33,037 nt of DNA from Endozoicomonas acroporae (GTDB taxonomy: Bacteria; Pseudomonadota; Gammaproteobacteria; Pseudomonadales; Endozoicomonadaceae): assembly GCF_002864045.1 (NCBI RefSeq), contig NZ_PJPV01000101.1, positions 1 through 33,037 on the forward strand. The letters are read 5' to 3'. Made by a program: the position numbers and the translations under genes. Positions 15,434 through 23,181 of the stretch are shown one piece after another (position 1 is the first letter of the stretch; each line of letters begins with the position of its first letter). The notes beneath the pieces are model-generated. The model worked only from the letters and a program-made list of their open reading frames with translations. It was not told where the DNA came from and ran no database searches.

Positions 15434-16924
15434 ATGAGTACTATCGGACATCTAATCAATGGCAAGGTTGTTACCGAAGGCGCTCGTAAGCAAGCGGTCT
15501 ACAACCCCGCCACTGGTGTTCCTGAAAAAGAAGTCCTGCTTGCTTCCAGGGAAACGGTGGAAGATGCCATTGCCGCTGCTGAAGCTGCCTACCCTGCATG
15601 GCGCAACACTCCGCCAATGAAGCGTGCTCGCATCATGTTCAAGTACAAAGAACTGCTGGAAGCCAACGCTGATGAGATCTGCAGACTCATCGGTGAAGAG
15701 CACGGCAAGATCTCTCACGACGCCATGGGTGAGCTGCAGCGCGGCATCGAAAATGTTGAGTATGCCTGCGGCATTCCTGAGCTGCTCAAGGGCGAGCACA
15801 GCCGCAATGCCGGTCCTGGCATTGACTCCTGGAGCGAATTCCAGCCACTGGGCGTGGTAGCTGGTATTACACCATTCAACTTCCCGGTAATGGTACCCAT
15901 GTGGATGTTCCCAATGGCCATCGCCTGTGGTAACCCCTTCATACTCAAGCCTTCGGAGCGCGACCCAAGCTCCACTCTGCTCATCGCTCAGCTGCTGCAG
16001 GAAGCTGGCCTGCCTGATGGCGTGCTCAACGTGGTCAACGGTGATAAGGAAGCAGTAGATACACTGCTGAGCGACGAGCGAATCAAGGCCGTAAGCTTCG
16101 TTGGCTCTACTCCTATTGCCGAATACATCTACACCACGGCCAACGCCAATGGTAAGCGCTGCCAGGCTCTGGGTGGCGCCAAAAACCATGCCATCATAAT
16201 GCCTGATGCTGACCTGGACAACGCGGTCAACCAGCTGGTTGGCGCTGCTTTCGGCTCCTCCGGTGAGCGCTGCATGGCTCTGTCCGTAGCCGTTGCGGTA
16301 GGTGACACTACTGCCGACGCTCTGATTTCTAAAATGAAAGCTGCCATGGCCAGCCTGAAGGTCGGTGTCCACAGTGAGAGCAGCAACGACTTCGGTCCAC
16401 TTATCACCGGTGCTCACCGCGATAAGGTAGTGGGTTTTATTGACAGTGCAGAGGCTGATGGTGCCAAAATCGTTGTGGACGGCCGCAACCCTGAAGTACC
16501 GGATTACAAAAACGGTTTCTTCGTCGGTGGTACGCTGATCGACCAGGTGACTCCAGAAATGGAAAGCTACCGCCAGGAGATCTTCGGTCCGGTACTGCAG
16601 GTAATTCGCGTCGACACGATGGAACAGGCAATGAAACTGATCAATGACCATGAGTACGGCAACGGCACCTGTATCTTCACCCGTGACGGCGAAGCAGCAC
16701 GATACTTCTCCGATCACGTCCAGGTAGGTATGGTGGGAATTAATGTACCTCTGCCAGTGCCAGTGGCTTATCACAGCTTCGGCGGCTGGAAGCGCTCCCT
16801 GTTCGGTGACCTGCACGCCTACGGTCCGGATGGCGTACGCTTCTACACCAAGCGCAAGACCATCACCAAACGCTGGCCTTCTGCCAGTGTGCGCGAAGGC
16901 GTAAGCTTCTCCATGCCGACCTGA
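15434..16924 (+). CDS. dddC: CoA-acylating methylmalonate/malonate-semialdehyde dehydrogenase, dddC-like
   Basis: The 496-aa protein matches the MmsA family. TPFNFPVMVPMWMFPMAIACGN carries the oxyanion Asn149, ILKPSERDPSS binds NAD, and FGSSGERCMALS carries catalytic Cys280. The usual general-base ELGGK motif reads ALGGAKNH, as in CoA-dependent MmsA enzymes that release CO2 and form acetyl-CoA or propionyl-CoA. In this context malonate semialdehyde to acetyl-CoA is the likely reaction, the DddC step. The C-terminal SFGGWKRSLFGDLHAYGPDGV motif is complete. The start follows AGAGGAAAT. It is the last gene before a strong terminator, and with the dehydrogenase upstream it completes a route from 3-hydroxypropionate to central metabolism. 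A role in valine or inositol breakdown is the alternative. Confidence 0.88.
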   Translation: MSTIGHLINGKVVTEGARKQAVYNPATGVPEKEVLLASRETVEDAIAAAEAAYPAWRNTPPMKRARIMFKYKELLEANADEICRLIGEEHGKISHDAMGELQRGIENVEYACGIPELLKGEHSRNAGPGIDSWSEFQPLGVVAGITPFNFPVMVPMWMFPMAIACGNPFILKPSERDPSSTLLIAQLLQEAGLPDGVLNVVNGDKEAVDTLLSDERIKAVSFVGSTPIAEYIYTTANANGKRCQALGGAKNHAIIMPDADLDNAVNQLVGAAFGSSGERCMALSVAVAVGDTTADALISKMKAAMASLKVGVHSESSNDFGPLITGAHRDKVVGFIDSAEADGAKIVVDGRNPEVPDYKNGFFVGGTLIDQVTPEMESYRQEIFGPVLQVIRVDTMEQAMKLINDHEYGNGTCIFTRDGEAARYFSDHVQVGMVGINVPLPVPVAYHSFGGWKRSLFGDLHAYGPDGVRFYTKRKTITKRWPSASVREGVSFSMPT

Positions 16925-16977
16925 TTGATCGATCGGTTGGCACTGCAACACCCAAACCTGAGCGTTGTTTTGATCGG

Positions 16978-17009
16978 GCCAGCCCATTTAACCGGTGGGC
17001 TGGCTTTTT
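16978..17009 (+). terminator. Rho-independent terminator after dddC-like gene
   Basis: The perfect 8-bp stem GCCAGCCC / GGGCTGGC has an 11-nt loop and is followed directly by TTTTT. It ends the acuN-acuK-dddB-dddC block. The right arm and the following ~70 bp are repeated at 5552-5635. Confidence 0.85.
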
Positions 17010-17073
17010 GGTGTTTTGGATTATATAGCCTGCCTATCACGGGCAAAAATTTGACATGCAGGATTGGCAATGA
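16988..17073 (+). repeat. Duplicated ~85-bp segment, copy after the dddC-like gene
   Basis: It is homologous to 5552-5635: GGGCTGGCTTTTT, GTGTTTTGG, AGCCTGCCTATC and ATGCAGGATTGGCAATGA occur in order. At the other copy the segment runs into the IclR gene; here no IclR coding sequence follows. This points to a past duplication or movement of the regulator's 5' region. Confidence 0.75.
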
Positions 17074-17158
17074 CTGCTGATGGATCCTGGTAAACGACAA
17101 ATGTTGCTAAGAGGAAGTTTTGACCCAAAGGCAAGATTTGACAGTTATACCTTTGACT

Positions 17159-17188
17159 AAAAAACCCAGGGGCACTCTACCCCTTGGG
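17159..17188 (-). terminator. Rho-independent terminator of the sigma/anti-sigma operon
   Basis: On the minus strand, CCCAAGGGG and CCCCTGGG form a stem with one bulge and a short AGAGTG-type loop, followed by TTTTTT. The stem overlaps the last codons of the anti-sigma candidate. Confidence 0.8.
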
Positions 17189-17410
17189 CGAACCGTTAAT
17201 TTTATCCATGACCGACTTCACTTCATCATCAGACGCTGGTTCACTGACAGAGTGCTCTGCCAGTTTTTTAATGGCGGCAAACTGTTTGAGAAAACGTCGG
17301 CAATGGTGGCACATGATCAAATGCATTCGCATACTCAGACGCTGTCGCCAGTTCAGCTCGTCATCCTGAAGCTGACCCGCCATTTGCTCGATATCCCGAC
17401 ATTTCAACAT
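17177..17410 (-). CDS. Small zinc-finger anti-sigma factor candidate (zf-HC2 type)
   Basis: The 77-aa protein begins MLKCRDIEQMAG and contains His30-x3-Cys34-x2-Cys37 (HLIMCHHC), the zinc-binding signature of ZAS-type anti-sigma factors. There is no membrane segment, so it would act in the cytoplasm. Its first codons overlap the end of the ECF sigma gene by 7 bp, which implies translational coupling and a sigma/anti-sigma pair. The tail is short and acidic (VSEPASDDEVKSVMDKI). The signal it senses is unknown. In other gammaproteobacterial and neisserial loci, similar pairs respond to oxidative or singlet-oxygen stress, but that is only an analogy. Confidence 0.72.
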   Translation of the reverse strand: MLKCRDIEQMAGQLQDDELNWRQRLSMRMHLIMCHHCRRFLKQFAAIKKLAEHSVSEPASDDEVKSVMDKINGSPKG

Positions 17411-18000
17411 CGGCCTGTCTCCTGAAACTGTTCAATACCGGAATACAGCGTTGCCCGCGCCCGATGCAGCAGAACCCTGACATTGGCTGCGGACTCACCG
17501 ATAAAACCGGAAATATCGTCCAGTGACATCTGGCTGAGATCTTTCAAGCCAAACACCAGACGTTGTTTCTCAGGCAACGTGGTGATCTTGTGGTTCAGGC
17601 AGTCCATCAGTTCCCGTTGCTCCAAAAGCGCCCCCGGCCCATCAATGTGCCAGTTGGAAGGCGGCGACTGCCAATGGCCATCTTCTTTAAAACGATGGGC
17701 CAGCGGCGCTTCTTCCGGGGCATCGGACAGCAGCTCACGTTTCTGCCGACGATAGCGGGAACGGGCTTCATTGGCGGTAATGGTCAGCAACCACCCCTTG
17801 AAACTGCCCCTGGGCTGCCATTGAGGCAGTTTCTGATGCACCGTCAACCAGGCTTCCTGGACAATCTCATCGGCATCACTTTCGCCCACAATCGGCAGGG
17901 CAACGAAGCGCATCAAGCGATAGTAATGCTTCACCAGCACTGTAAACGCCTGCTAATCACCATTTTGTGCCTGTTTTATTATTAACGCTTCATCGTCCAT
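17404..18000 (-). pseudogene. ECF RNA polymerase sigma factor with an in-frame amber codon near the N-terminus
   Basis: Sigma region 2 (HYYRLMRFVALPIVGESDADEIVQEAWLTVHQKL), the KGWLLTITANEARSRYRR end of region 2, and region 4 (TTLPEKQRLVFGLKDLSQMSLDDISGFIGESAANVRVLLHRARATL) make this an ECF sigma factor. Reading upstream in frame from the usual open frame gives MDDEALIIKQAQNGD, then TAG (plus-strand 17953-17955), then QAFTVLVKHYYRL. A typical ECF N-terminus reads NGD-Q-QAF, so a CAG-to-TAG change at codon 16 is the simplest reading. Translation could restart at GTG 17940, losing 20 residues ahead of helix 1. The gene may be inactive, partly active or read through. Coordinates cover the full ancestral frame from ATG 18000. 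Confidence 0.75.
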
Positions 18001-18102
18001 ATCGTTACAAACCCGGAATGAAAAAATGACCTGCACACTGTAACAATCCCACGGCTGAAACGTTGAGTGAATAACTCAATAAGAACATCCAGGAAATCAG
18101 CC

Positions 18103-18696
18103 ATGAATAAGATCCTGTCACTCTACCAAAAAACAGCAGGTTACCTCCATCACGCTGATGGGCTTCCGTTGCTGGCCCTGCGCCTGTACCTTGCCCCCGT
18201 CTTCTGGATTGCCGGCACCAACAAACTGGCGCACTTTGACGATATTGTGATGTGGTTTGAGCAAGGACTGGCCCTCCCCTTCCCCTGGCTGATGGCAGCA
18301 CTGGCGACCTGGACAGAGATTATCGGCGCTGTGTTACTGGTGGCCGGCCTGGGCATTCGGTTGATTTCAGTCCCATTGATCATCACCATGCTGGTGGCTA
18401 TTTTCGCAGTGCACTGGCCCCATGGCTGGCAGGCCATTGCTGATCCTGGCAGCTTTGCTGCCAATGAACACGCCGCTGAAGCCACCCAAAGACTGAATGG
18501 GTTTCTGGGCTGGCTGAAGTCAAACCATCCCGGCCGCTACCACTATATTACCGAGTTTGGCAAGCCGGTGATTCTGAATAATGGCATTGAGTTTGCCGCC
18601 ATCTATCTGGTGATGTTGCTGGTGCTGGTTTTCCAGGGAGCCGGACGTTATGTCAGTCTGGATTATTTTGCCGGAAGGAAACTGCTGAACAGATAA
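18103..18696 (+). CDS. DoxX-family membrane protein
   Basis: The 197-aa product is a small inner-membrane protein with about four hydrophobic helices: LALRLYLAPVFWIAGTNKL, PWLMAALATWTEIIGAVLLVAGLGIRLISVPLIITMLVAIFAVHW, and a C-terminal FAAIYLVMLLVLVF. Arg-Leu-x-Leu-Ala-Pro-Val-Phe and GxxKL near the N-terminus, and the WTEIIGA helix, are typical of DoxX/DoxD-like proteins, which are linked to redox stress in several bacteria. The ATG at 18103 follows AGGAAATC. It is divergent from the ECF sigma gene with 102 bp between the starts. Such DoxX genes are often targets of a neighbouring ECF sigma factor, so loss of that sigma would matter here. The molecular role is not established. Confidence 0.8.
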   Translation: MNKILSLYQKTAGYLHHADGLPLLALRLYLAPVFWIAGTNKLAHFDDIVMWFEQGLALPFPWLMAALATWTEIIGAVLLVAGLGIRLISVPLIITMLVAIFAVHWPHGWQAIADPGSFAANEHAAEATQRLNGFLGWLKSNHPGRYHYITEFGKPVILNNGIEFAAIYLVMLLVLVFQGAGRYVSLDYFAGRKLLNR

Positions 18697-18703
18697 CGAT
18701 CAG

Positions 18704-18730
18704 AAACGTCAGACAAGCGCTGACGTTTTT
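18704..18730 (+). terminator. Rho-independent terminator after the DoxX gene
   Basis: AAACGTCA (18704-18711) pairs with TGACGTTT (18721-18728), followed by TT and an AT-rich stretch. The stem reads on both strands and may also serve the convergent thioesterase gene. Confidence 0.7.
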
Positions 18731-18738
18731 ATCCTTTG

Positions 18739-19134
18739 TCATACCAGTGGAAATACCCGGTCAATGCCTTCTGATAGAAAAGGCCGCCCTTTAGCGTTTA
18801 CTGATGTACCAATAACCAGCGCATCGATGGCCAGCCTGTTATCCCGTTTCCGGAAGATTTTCTGTTTAAAACCAAATTTCAGTTTGGAAAGTCGCACGGG
18901 TTCTACTTCTACATAAAACTCGTCCCCGGGTACCAGCGACATTTTGTAATCCATCTCACATCTCAACACCACCAGATGAATTTTCTCTGCGGCCAGCCTG
19001 GCAAAGTCGATAGCGTTAGCGTGCAGAAACTCATGCCGTGCATGCTCCAGATAATTGAAATAGACACTGTTGTTGACGATGCCCTGCAGGTCGCACTCAT
19101 AGTCGCGAACCTTCATCTCCAGACGAAATGGCAT
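18739..19134 (-). CDS. Acyl-CoA thioesterase, hot-dog fold (YbgC/FadM-like, 4HBT)
   Basis: The 131-aa single-domain hot-dog protein carries the 4HBT signature near the N-terminus: [29 protein letters not shown]. The Asp ahead of Gly-Ile-Val-Asn is the usual catalytic acid. The rest ([24 protein letters not shown] and [24 protein letters not shown]) forms the central helix and sheet pattern. Such enzymes hydrolyse acyl-CoA thioesters in the cytoplasm; chain length cannot be told. It is convergent to the DoxX gene and stands alone. A family B repeat begins 20 bp upstream of its start. Confidence 0.82.
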   Translation of the reverse strand: MPFRLEMKVRDYECDLQGIVNNSVYFNYLEHARHEFLHANAIDFARLAAEKIHLVVLRCEMDYKMSLVPGDEFYVEVEPVRLSKLKFGFKQKIFRKRDNRLAIDALVIGTSVNAKGRPFLSEGIDRVFPLV

Positions 19135-19153
19135 GCTTTACTCTCTCGATCAA

Positions 19154-19318
19154 TAAGTAGTTGGCCAAATGGAATCGTATATTTCTGGCTAAGTGGGCAG
19201 TTACTATGCAAGGCGCAACGTAGGGAGCATAGCCGTAGCTATGTGACCGGAGTTGCAACGCCGCAGAGTGACTGACAACTTAGTCAGAAATATATGATTT
19301 CATTTGGTTAACTACTTA
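19154..19318. repeat. Family B repeat, copy 1 (165 bp)
   Basis: The ends TAAGTAGTTGGCCAAATGG and CATTTGGTTAACTACTTA are inverted, and the similarity reaches about 39 bp inward with a few mismatches. Inside, GGCGCAAC pairs with GTTGCAACGCC around GCATAGC-CGTA-GCTATG. There is no coding capacity. It is the uninterrupted counterpart of the element at 28909-29119. The remaining 19319-19526 holds no gene that I can support. Confidence 0.85.
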
Positions 19319-19526
19319 GCTTGAAATGGATCACACCATCAGTGTATGGCGAGACTATGGCTTCTCATCTATTTTTACACAAGCTTACGGGGATATTGGT
19401 TGCTCAATTGACAATAAATCCGCTCATTGGCCTTAAAAAACCGGGATTGTAACCCTGCTTACCCAAAGGCCTCTGATGTGCAACATGAAATGTTAAAAAA
19501 TAAAAACTGTCCATCGAAAATACCCA

Positions 19527-21677
19527 ATGAAATCAAGAGCCACCGATTATTTAATATTCCTGTTAATCACAACCATTACCACAAGTCTTAACGCTGACGG
19601 AGGCATGGAGATCACCAACACTTATCAGCTGATACATGATCACCTGGCAAAAATCCACTCCGCAGATAAATACAAAAACGCCATAAACTCACGTAACCAG
19701 AAACAGGAGTTACCTGAAATTCTTCTGTCCCCGGGAGAAAGACGCAGCATTCTTTTGCAAAATTTTTCCCGGACTCATAAAACGGGCAACGAGATAATGA
19801 CCCATCATGCTGTTAAAGATCTGCATATTCTCAGTGGCACCGCACAAAACCCCGAACATAGCCTGCTCAGCAATTTAGGCTCTCCGATGACGGTCGCTGG
19901 TGAAATCATGTTGGCCAACCTGCTGATATCCCCCATTACGGATATAGAGGTTCTTGAAAAACGCCAAAACGCACTTCAATACTTGTTGGATCACCCCAAA
20001 GTCATCTTTCAAATAGAGGAGCAACTGATCCGCTATGCCGCGGATGAAGATGGACTCATTGCCCTGCTCGACCCTTCTGATGCCGTGAACAGCCCCCATT
20101 TTGATGAGATTGATTACCAGACATACATTCCGGGGCTCACCTCCGATGCCTTCTATGAAGAGATTGCCCGCCGATTAAACGACATCATTAGTGTTATGAG
20201 TGCATTGAATGTGCCTATTGGCCTGATCGGGTCCACGCTGCTTGGCAAGTTTGACTCGCAATACGGGATTATTCATGGGCTTCTCAATTCCGCCATCAAC
20301 CTGCCAGCCAATATGAACCTGGTCATCTCTGAAATGCACGATCACTTTCAGGGGCTTCCACCACCGGTCAAAATTTTTACCTTCGGCAGCTTTGCGGTAC
20401 TGCAAATGATCGCCATTTATCAATCATACTGGCTCTTTCAGGATAATCGGGCCGCTTACACGTTTGTTATGGAGCGCAGCCGCAGACCCGGAAGAGCACT
20501 GGCCAGTGCCAGAGAACTAAAGCAACTGGCCCGGCATCACCCAGCCCTTGAGGATATTCTGGACCATTACAGCGGCTTCCTGAAATTTCGCAATTCCACC
20601 CAGATTCAGGAGATAGCCACACTGTTAAACGATGCGCCGGAGAAAACCCCCGACACACTCGCCTATCTGGCAACCAACATGGGACGCTACAAAAGAAGCC
20701 TGATGCTGCTGCGCCGAAACCACATCCCACTGATCAGGATTATGCAGGCCACCGGTGAGATTGATGCCTGGCTGACCGTTGCCAAGCTGCTGCGGTCGTC
20801 TTCTTACCGGGAAAATAATCCGTTGTGTTTTGCACAATATCAAGTTTCAGAGCAACCGGGTATTGAGCTTCAGGGCTTCTGGAACCCTCTGCTCTCCCCT
20901 GTCATTGCGGTTTCCAGTGACCTTGCCGCCAGCCACGCCATAGCACCGGCCAATATCATTATCACAGGCCCTAATGCAGCAGGAAAGTCCAATGCCATGA
21001 ATGCTGCAGCAATTAACATCATCATGGCACAGACTCTGGGCATATCCCCGGCTGAATCCATCAAACTAACCCCGTTTTCCTTTATCCATACCCATAGGGT
21101 CATTGAACCGGAAATGATTACTGGCGTTTCCAGTTTCAGCGCAGAATCAAAACGGGCAATCACGCTGTTACAGAAATTGCGCTCTCTGGAGGCGGGCCAG
21201 TTCAGCATTGCCTTTCTGGATGAAATTTTCAGCAATACCAGCCCAAAAGAAGGAGAGATCGGTGCACTCGCCTATATAAAATCGATTGGCGATTTACCCG
21301 GGACGATCAGCATTTCTTCTACCCACTATGCCCGGCTGACCTCACTCGCTGATCAGTTCCCGGACAGGTTTCAAAATCTTCATGTCAGCGCTGAGATCAA
21401 CAGTGAAGGCCGCCTGCACTACGATTATGTCCTGAAACCCGGCTTCTCAACCCAGAACGTTGCCTTCCATATTCTCAAAGAGGAAGGCATCCAGGAGGAC
21501 TTTCTTGAAATTCTTCAAGATCTTCTTGATGTTCCCGGGGAGACGTTCCCGGGAACATCAGAAACTTTAATGCCTCTGCTTCCTGGGCCAGACCAGACTG
21601 AACCGGGCTCCCCCCAGGGGACTGTGACTGACCAGCGCCCGCCCCCCATGCCAGTACATAATCCGCCGGACGATTGA
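19527..21677 (+). CDS. MutS-family ATPase domain protein with N-terminal signal-like sequence
   Basis: The 716-aa protein ends in a MutS domain V ATPase. Walker A is IITGPNAAGKSN (Lys487), then SSFSAESKRAITLLQKL, Walker B FSIAFLDEIFSNT (Asp565-Glu566) and ISSTHYARL. A MutS core-like helical region (VAGEIMLANLLISPITDIEVLEKRQNAL) precedes it. There is no mismatch-recognition domain I and no Smr domain, so it is neither MutS1 nor MutS2. The N-terminus, MKSRATDYLIFLLITTITTS, followed by LNADGG, looks like a signal peptide or anchor, and residues ~282-304 (KIFTFGSFAVLQMIAIYQSYWL) look membrane-spanning. An internal Met at 27 would remove the signal, but its GGAGG is only 1 nt away. The last ~35 residues are Pro-rich and lie antisense to the kinase gene. 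Function unknown. Confidence 0.72.
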   Translation: MKSRATDYLIFLLITTITTSLNADGGMEITNTYQLIHDHLAKIHSADKYKNAINSRNQKQELPEILLSPGERRSILLQNFSRTHKTGNEIMTHHAVKDLHILSGTAQNPEHSLLSNLGSPMTVAGEIMLANLLISPITDIEVLEKRQNALQYLLDHPKVIFQIEEQLIRYAADEDGLIALLDPSDAVNSPHFDEIDYQTYIPGLTSDAFYEEIARRLNDIISVMSALNVPIGLIGSTLLGKFDSQYGIIHGLLNSAINLPANMNLVISEMHDHFQGLPPPVKIFTFGSFAVLQMIAIYQSYWLFQDNRAAYTFVMERSRRPGRALASARELKQLARHHPALEDILDHYSGFLKFRNSTQIQEIATLLNDAPEKTPDTLAYLATNMGRYKRSLMLLRRNHIPLIRIMQATGEIDAWLTVAKLLRSSSYRENNPLCFAQYQVSEQPGIELQGFWNPLLSPVIAVSSDLAASHAIAPANIIITGPNAAGKSNAMNAAAINIIMAQTLGISPAESIKLTPFSFIHTHRVIEPEMITGVSSFSAESKRAITLLQKLRSLEAGQFSIAFLDEIFSNTSPKEGEIGALAYIKSIGDLPGTISISSTHYARLTSLADQFPDRFQNLHVSAEINSEGRLHYDYVLKPGFSTQNVAFHILKEEGIQEDFLEILQDLLDVPGETFPGTSETLMPLLPGPDQTEPGSPQGTVTDQRPPPMPVHNPPDD

Positions 21678-23153
21678 GAGCCCCAGACCGTAGCCTCCTG
21701 ACTTGCGTGTTCTGCTGTCGTCCAGTCGGGAAAAAGCAGAAAATACCCGTTCCCACTGCTCTTCCGGAATCCCGGCCCCGTCATCATCCACATCAATACG
21801 ACAAGTGTCCTGGGTGGATGAAAAACGCACCTGAACTTTACTGTCCGCATAGCGACAGGCATTGCCTACCAGGTTCTGTATCGCCCGATGAATATAGCGA
21901 CGGTCAATTTCTACGAACCGCCTGGGGTTTAACACATTGCAGGGAATATGCTCTATCTCCACCCGGTTCTGTAATCTGAGATGCTCACCAACCACCTGGG
22001 CCACTACTTTATCAACGTCATGACGTTTCAAACGGAGGGTCGGGGTTCCCTGTTCCAGGTTGGCATAGGTCAGAAACTCATCCACCAGATGATCCAGTTC
22101 CTGGATGTCCTGGTCCATGCCCTCCAGCTGGGCCTCCCGCGCTTCCTGTGTTCTGGCATCGGCAATCAGATCGAGGCCAAAACGCAACCTTGCTACGGGG
22201 GTCCTTAATTCGTGGGATACGCCACGAATCATCTCTTTTTGCAGACTCAGCAGACGCTGAATATGGTCGGCCATGGCATTAAATGCCATGGCCAGACGAC
22301 CAATGGAATCCGCCCCGCCAACATTAACCCGTACCTCAAAGTCTCCCCGGCTTAAGCGTGTCGCCGCTCTTTCCAGTTTTCGCAGCCGCTTCTCCATTCC
22401 CCTGACCAGGATATAGATGGCAAGGCTCAGAGAGATCAAGACGAACAGCCCCAGGGTCAGGATCAGTTTAAAAGGATAAGGGTTCAGTAATTTCAATGGG
22501 CCAAGATGGAGTATCTGATCACTGTCCTTCATCTGGGCATAGAGCTGGAGCGATTCATCTCTGATGTTCAACACAGTCACAATACTGCCCTGCTGCAACT
22601 GGGTGTTTTGCAGGGGCGTTAACGACGCAGCGGAGTGGACAATGGACACAGGAAAGCTCAGCGATTCTCCGGATCTCTGAGCCAATACCGTCACTCGCTC
22701 ATCCGCAGAGTAATGGCTGAGCAGGTGTCTGAGAAAAACAATGGTACCACTTGCCATTTGTTCTGATATCTCGGCTACCCGTCCCTGCAACAACCACCGG
22801 TCATCAATTAAGGCGGTAATAACGGCGGCCTTTTCCGTCAGCATCTGAACATCAATCCCCCCTAAAGAGAGCTGCTCAATCTCTTTAGGGGTGAAGTCGG
22901 ATCGCTCCAAAGGCAACATTGAAAAAGGAATCGACAGTTTATGTCCCCACTCTCCCAGCCATTTATGTCGCTGCTCTTCTGGCATGGCGGCCAGTACTTC
23001 AGAGACGAGACGGAAGGTCCCTTGGGCCATATCTTCCCGGTACTCGGCCAATCGAACACCATGGACAATAGTGACCACTATGCCAGACAGCACGGAGACC
23101 AGAACCAGGGAAAACAGCAGGCCGCCATAGATACGAAGAAAAATACTGCTCAT
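21567..23153 (-). CDS. rstB: Two-component sensor histidine kinase, RstB-like
   Basis: The 528-aa inner-membrane kinase has two membrane helices (residues ~8-32 and ~229-250) flanking a periplasmic sensor of about 195 residues. It continues with a HAMP domain (~251-303), the H-box GVSHELRTPVARLRF with phospho-accepting His314, the N-box NLVGNACRYA, DDDGAGIPEEQWERVF, and GGYGLGLSIVRRI. The layout and the HELRTPVARLRFGLDL motif resemble RstB. The gene starts 28 bp after the response-regulator gene, so the two form one operon. Its last 111 bp overlap, on the opposite strand, the tail of the MutS-like gene. The signal sensed is not known. Confidence 0.85.
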   Translation of the reverse strand: MSSIFLRIYGGLLFSLVLVSVLSGIVVTIVHGVRLAEYREDMAQGTFRLVSEVLAAMPEEQRHKWLGEWGHKLSIPFSMLPLERSDFTPKEIEQLSLGGIDVQMLTEKAAVITALIDDRWLLQGRVAEISEQMASGTIVFLRHLLSHYSADERVTVLAQRSGESLSFPVSIVHSAASLTPLQNTQLQQGSIVTVLNIRDESLQLYAQMKDSDQILHLGPLKLLNPYPFKLILTLGLFVLISLSLAIYILVRGMEKRLRKLERAATRLSRGDFEVRVNVGGADSIGRLAMAFNAMADHIQRLLSLQKEMIRGVSHELRTPVARLRFGLDLIADARTQEAREAQLEGMDQDIQELDHLVDEFLTYANLEQGTPTLRLKRHDVDKVVAQVVGEHLRLQNRVEIEHIPCNVLNPRRFVEIDRRYIHRAIQNLVGNACRYADSKVQVRFSSTQDTCRIDVDDDGAGIPEEQWERVFSAFSRLDDSRTRKSGGYGLGLSIVRRIMYWHGGRALVSHSPLGGARFSLVWPRKQRH

Positions 23154-23181
23154 GACGCTATGCCAGCAACTTACTCATTGT

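Noticed and set aside
15452..16987. 511-codon open frame on the minus strand across the aldehyde dehydrogenase gene
   Set aside because: It is fully antisense to a complete MmsA-family gene with all catalytic motifs, and its translation shows no recognisable domain. It follows from codon bias on the coding strand.
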